From Paludibacter jiangxiensis (lineage in GTDB: Bacteria > Bacteroidota > Bacteroidia > Bacteroidales > Paludibacteraceae), in the NCBI GenBank assembly GCA_945870155.1, contig CAMBSB010000037.1, forward strand, positions 1-34,208: DNA of 34,208 nt, read 5' to 3'. Under the pieces are notes generated by a model, which saw only the letters and a program-made list of their open reading frames with translations, was not told the origin of the DNA and searched no databases. This document shows positions 33,066-34,208 of this stretch, piece after piece (the first letter of the stretch is position 1; each line of letters opens with the position of its first letter). The translations under genes and the position numbers were made by a program.

Positions 33066-33683
33066 AATTATTTGTCCAATTTTTTTTCTTGGAGCATATT
33101 GATATTCATTTATGTGAAAAGTTGATGGTGCTTTTAACCCTATGATTAAGAGTGGTACTGTTAATATATTGTTTAATGGTGGTAAGTAATCTAAATATTT
33201 CTCATAAGTACCTATTGCACCGTCAAATCCACCTTTCTGTTTTAAATCTTCTGTAGCAGTAATTAAAACTCCTATTTGTGTTTGAATAGCTTTTTTGACA
33301 TGATTTAATTCACTAGCTAATACGGGTTTAATCAAGTTCCAGGCAATTACACTCGAATGGTTAAACCCAACTTCAATAGAAATATCATTTTTTGCAAAAT
33401 CTAATCTCCATGTATCACCTTGATAATTTTCATCTTGAAATATATTAGATTCAGCAGTCCACCCATACGAAACTAATCCAATCTTTATAAGTTCATTTAT
33501 AGCCCTAGATAAACTTTTAGGTGTATTTTCAATATTATCAACACCGTAACTACAATGTTTATTTATTATATTTTCTTCGGTTATTGAAGTTATAACATTA
33601 AGTATTTCAGTAAATTCATCAATAAATTCATTTTCGTTTAGAATTACTCCCGAATGTCTAAAAGATTTATAAATAAAGTCCAT
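33057..33683 (-). CDS. Putative type II restriction endonuclease
   Basis: The 208-residue protein is convergent to the methyltransferase gene, with 9 nt of 3' overlap, the usual place for a partner endonuclease. The likely catalytic core is WRLDFAKNDISIEVGF, with Asp95 and Glu104 on neighbouring strands, in the PD-(D/E)xK style. The following NHSSVIAWNLIKP, LITATEDLK, GTYEKYLDYLPPL and VPLLIIGL segments recall the BglII/BstYI-like endonuclease group, where E-x-Q or similar replaces E-x-K. Here E-V-G is seen, so the third residue is uncertain. The target site is unknown. The family match is from memory and tentative; the location is the stronger evidence. Confidence 0.72.
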   Translation of the reverse strand: MDFIYKSFRHSGVILNENEFIDEFTEILNVITSITEENIINKHCSYGVDNIENTPKSLSRAINELIKIGLVSYGWTAESNIFQDENYQGDTWRLDFAKNDISIEVGFNHSSVIAWNLIKPVLASELNHVKKAIQTQIGVLITATEDLKQKGGFDGAIGTYEKYLDYLPPLNNILTVPLLIIGLKAPSTFHINEYQYAPRKKIGQIILH

Positions 33684-33711
33684 ATTTTAAGATATAAAAT
33701 TGTTTATTTTG

Positions 33712-33719
33712 CAAAGATA
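33712..33719 (-). promoter_or_regulatory. -7 element of the endonuclease gene
   Basis: On the minus strand TATCTTTG (33719-33712) matches TAnnTTTG and lies 28 nt upstream of the start codon at 33683. The endonuclease thus seems to have its own promoter, apart from that of the controller and methyltransferase. No inverted repeat like the one at 31441 is seen here. Confidence 0.5.
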
Positions 33720-33840
33720 AATAAAAAATTCACACTTATCACAATGTACTTAAGAATATTCAAAATTAAATTTAGATTGTTATTTTAGCTAATATAAACC
33801 AAGAAACTTCCTAATCGTTAGTATAAATTCCTAGTGATTA

Positions 33841-33858
33841 AGAAATCGCTTGATTTCT
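33841..33858. terminator. Weak hairpin downstream of the universal stress protein gene
   Basis: AGAAATC (33841-33847) and GATTTCT (33852-33858) form a 7-bp stem with a 4-nt loop. It lies 50 nt past the stop at 33908. There is no long T-tract, so termination is uncertain. Confidence 0.3.
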
Positions 33859-33907
33859 AGTCTTTTAATTCTACCATTTAAATAAATAAAACTAACTTTA
33901 TTGTTCT

Positions 33908-34208
33908 CTATTTACTCTTTTTTGTTGGCACTATAAACAATGGAATGGACGTTTTTCTGAGGACTTCTTCGGTTACGCTTCCCATAACAATATTTTCTAA
34001 CCATTTTTGACTGTGTGAACCCATAACGATACAATCGGCTTTGATTTCTTTGGCAGTGACTAAAATTGTATCTGCAAAATCACCTTCTTTCTGTATGATT
34101 TGTATTGATTCATCTCCTAAATGGCGTTTTGCTTTTTTCAGAAAATTACGTGATCCCGTTTTAATTATTTCCATTGTATCGTTAGCATCCAGGGTGTCGA
34201 TTTGCCAG
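33908..34208 (-). CDS. Universal stress protein (UspA family), C-terminal fragment
   Basis: The frame runs open to the window edge, so only the last 99 codons are seen; the internal Met at 34174 is not a start. The UspA signs are IKADCIVMGSHS, then IVMGSVTEEVLRKTSIPLFIVP, given by its ends IVMGSVTEEVL and SIPLFIVP. In ATP-binding members the loop reads GxxG-x9-GS/T; here it reads GSHSQKWLENIVMGS, so the second Gly is Ser. This may weaken or abolish ATP binding. Such proteins act in stress responses; a specific role cannot be named. Confidence 0.88.
   Translation of the reverse strand, partial: WQIDTLDANDTMEIIKTGSRNFLKKAKRHLGDESIQIIQKEGDFADTILVTAKEIKADCIVMGSHSQKWLENIVMGSVTEEVLRKTSIPLFIVPTKKSK

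Overview
The window looks like chromosome of a low-GC member of the Bacteroidota. The evidence is the promoter -7 element TAnnTTTG ahead of several genes, a TonB-dependent receptor with a CarboxypepD_reg-like N-terminus, an AT-rich base composition, lipoprotein signals and family-typical proteins (hybrid kinase with Hpt, DUF3494 ice-binding-like protein, CbpM). I cannot settle class or genus. No rRNA or tRNA gene and no transposase was seen.

Region 1 (1-7491) is the end of a type I CRISPR-Cas operon, best fitting I-B: the C-terminus of a Cas8-like protein, cas7, cas5 and an HD-helicase cas3. A 203-nt leader follows, then an array of 37 repeats (29 nt) with 36 spacers. The cas6, cas4, cas1 and cas2 genes are not between cas3 and the array, where adaptation genes often sit. 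They may lie upstream of the window or elsewhere. The leader carries a recognisable promoter, an inverted repeat spanning it and a perfect hairpin.

Region 2 (7695-18982) is a phosphate-acquisition locus. It holds a TonB-dependent receptor on the minus strand, then on the plus strand a PhoR-like sensor kinase, an OprP/O-type porin, pstS, pstC, pstA, pstB and phoU. Three promoters (receptor, porin, pstS) share one layout: three 7-bp units close to TTGTAAT at an 11-bp period, then exactly 10 bp, then the -7 element. I read these as Pho boxes; they tie the receptor to the phosphate regulon. PstC contains a PstS-like segment in its extracytoplasmic part. The pstS-pstC gap can fold into two mutually exclusive hairpins.

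Region 3 (19006-28518, minus strand) has an outer-membrane OmpA-type protein with two OmpA-like domains and a large lipoprotein combining nine InlB-like repeats with a DUF3494 ice-binding-like domain. It also has a receiver-only response regulator, a hybrid histidine kinase whose two PAS domains are separated by a 9 x 21-residue coiled-coil repeat, and an AraC-type regulator. Region 4 (28735-31172, minus strand) has a DUF6629-like membrane protein, the CbpA/CbpM co-chaperone pair and a lipocalin-like lipoprotein.

Region 5 (31441-33719) is a compact type II restriction-modification system: a C-protein-like regulator with an inverted-repeat operator over its promoter, an overlapping cytosine-C5 methyltransferase gene, and a convergent, 3'-overlapping putative restriction endonuclease gene. 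The window closes inside a universal stress protein gene.
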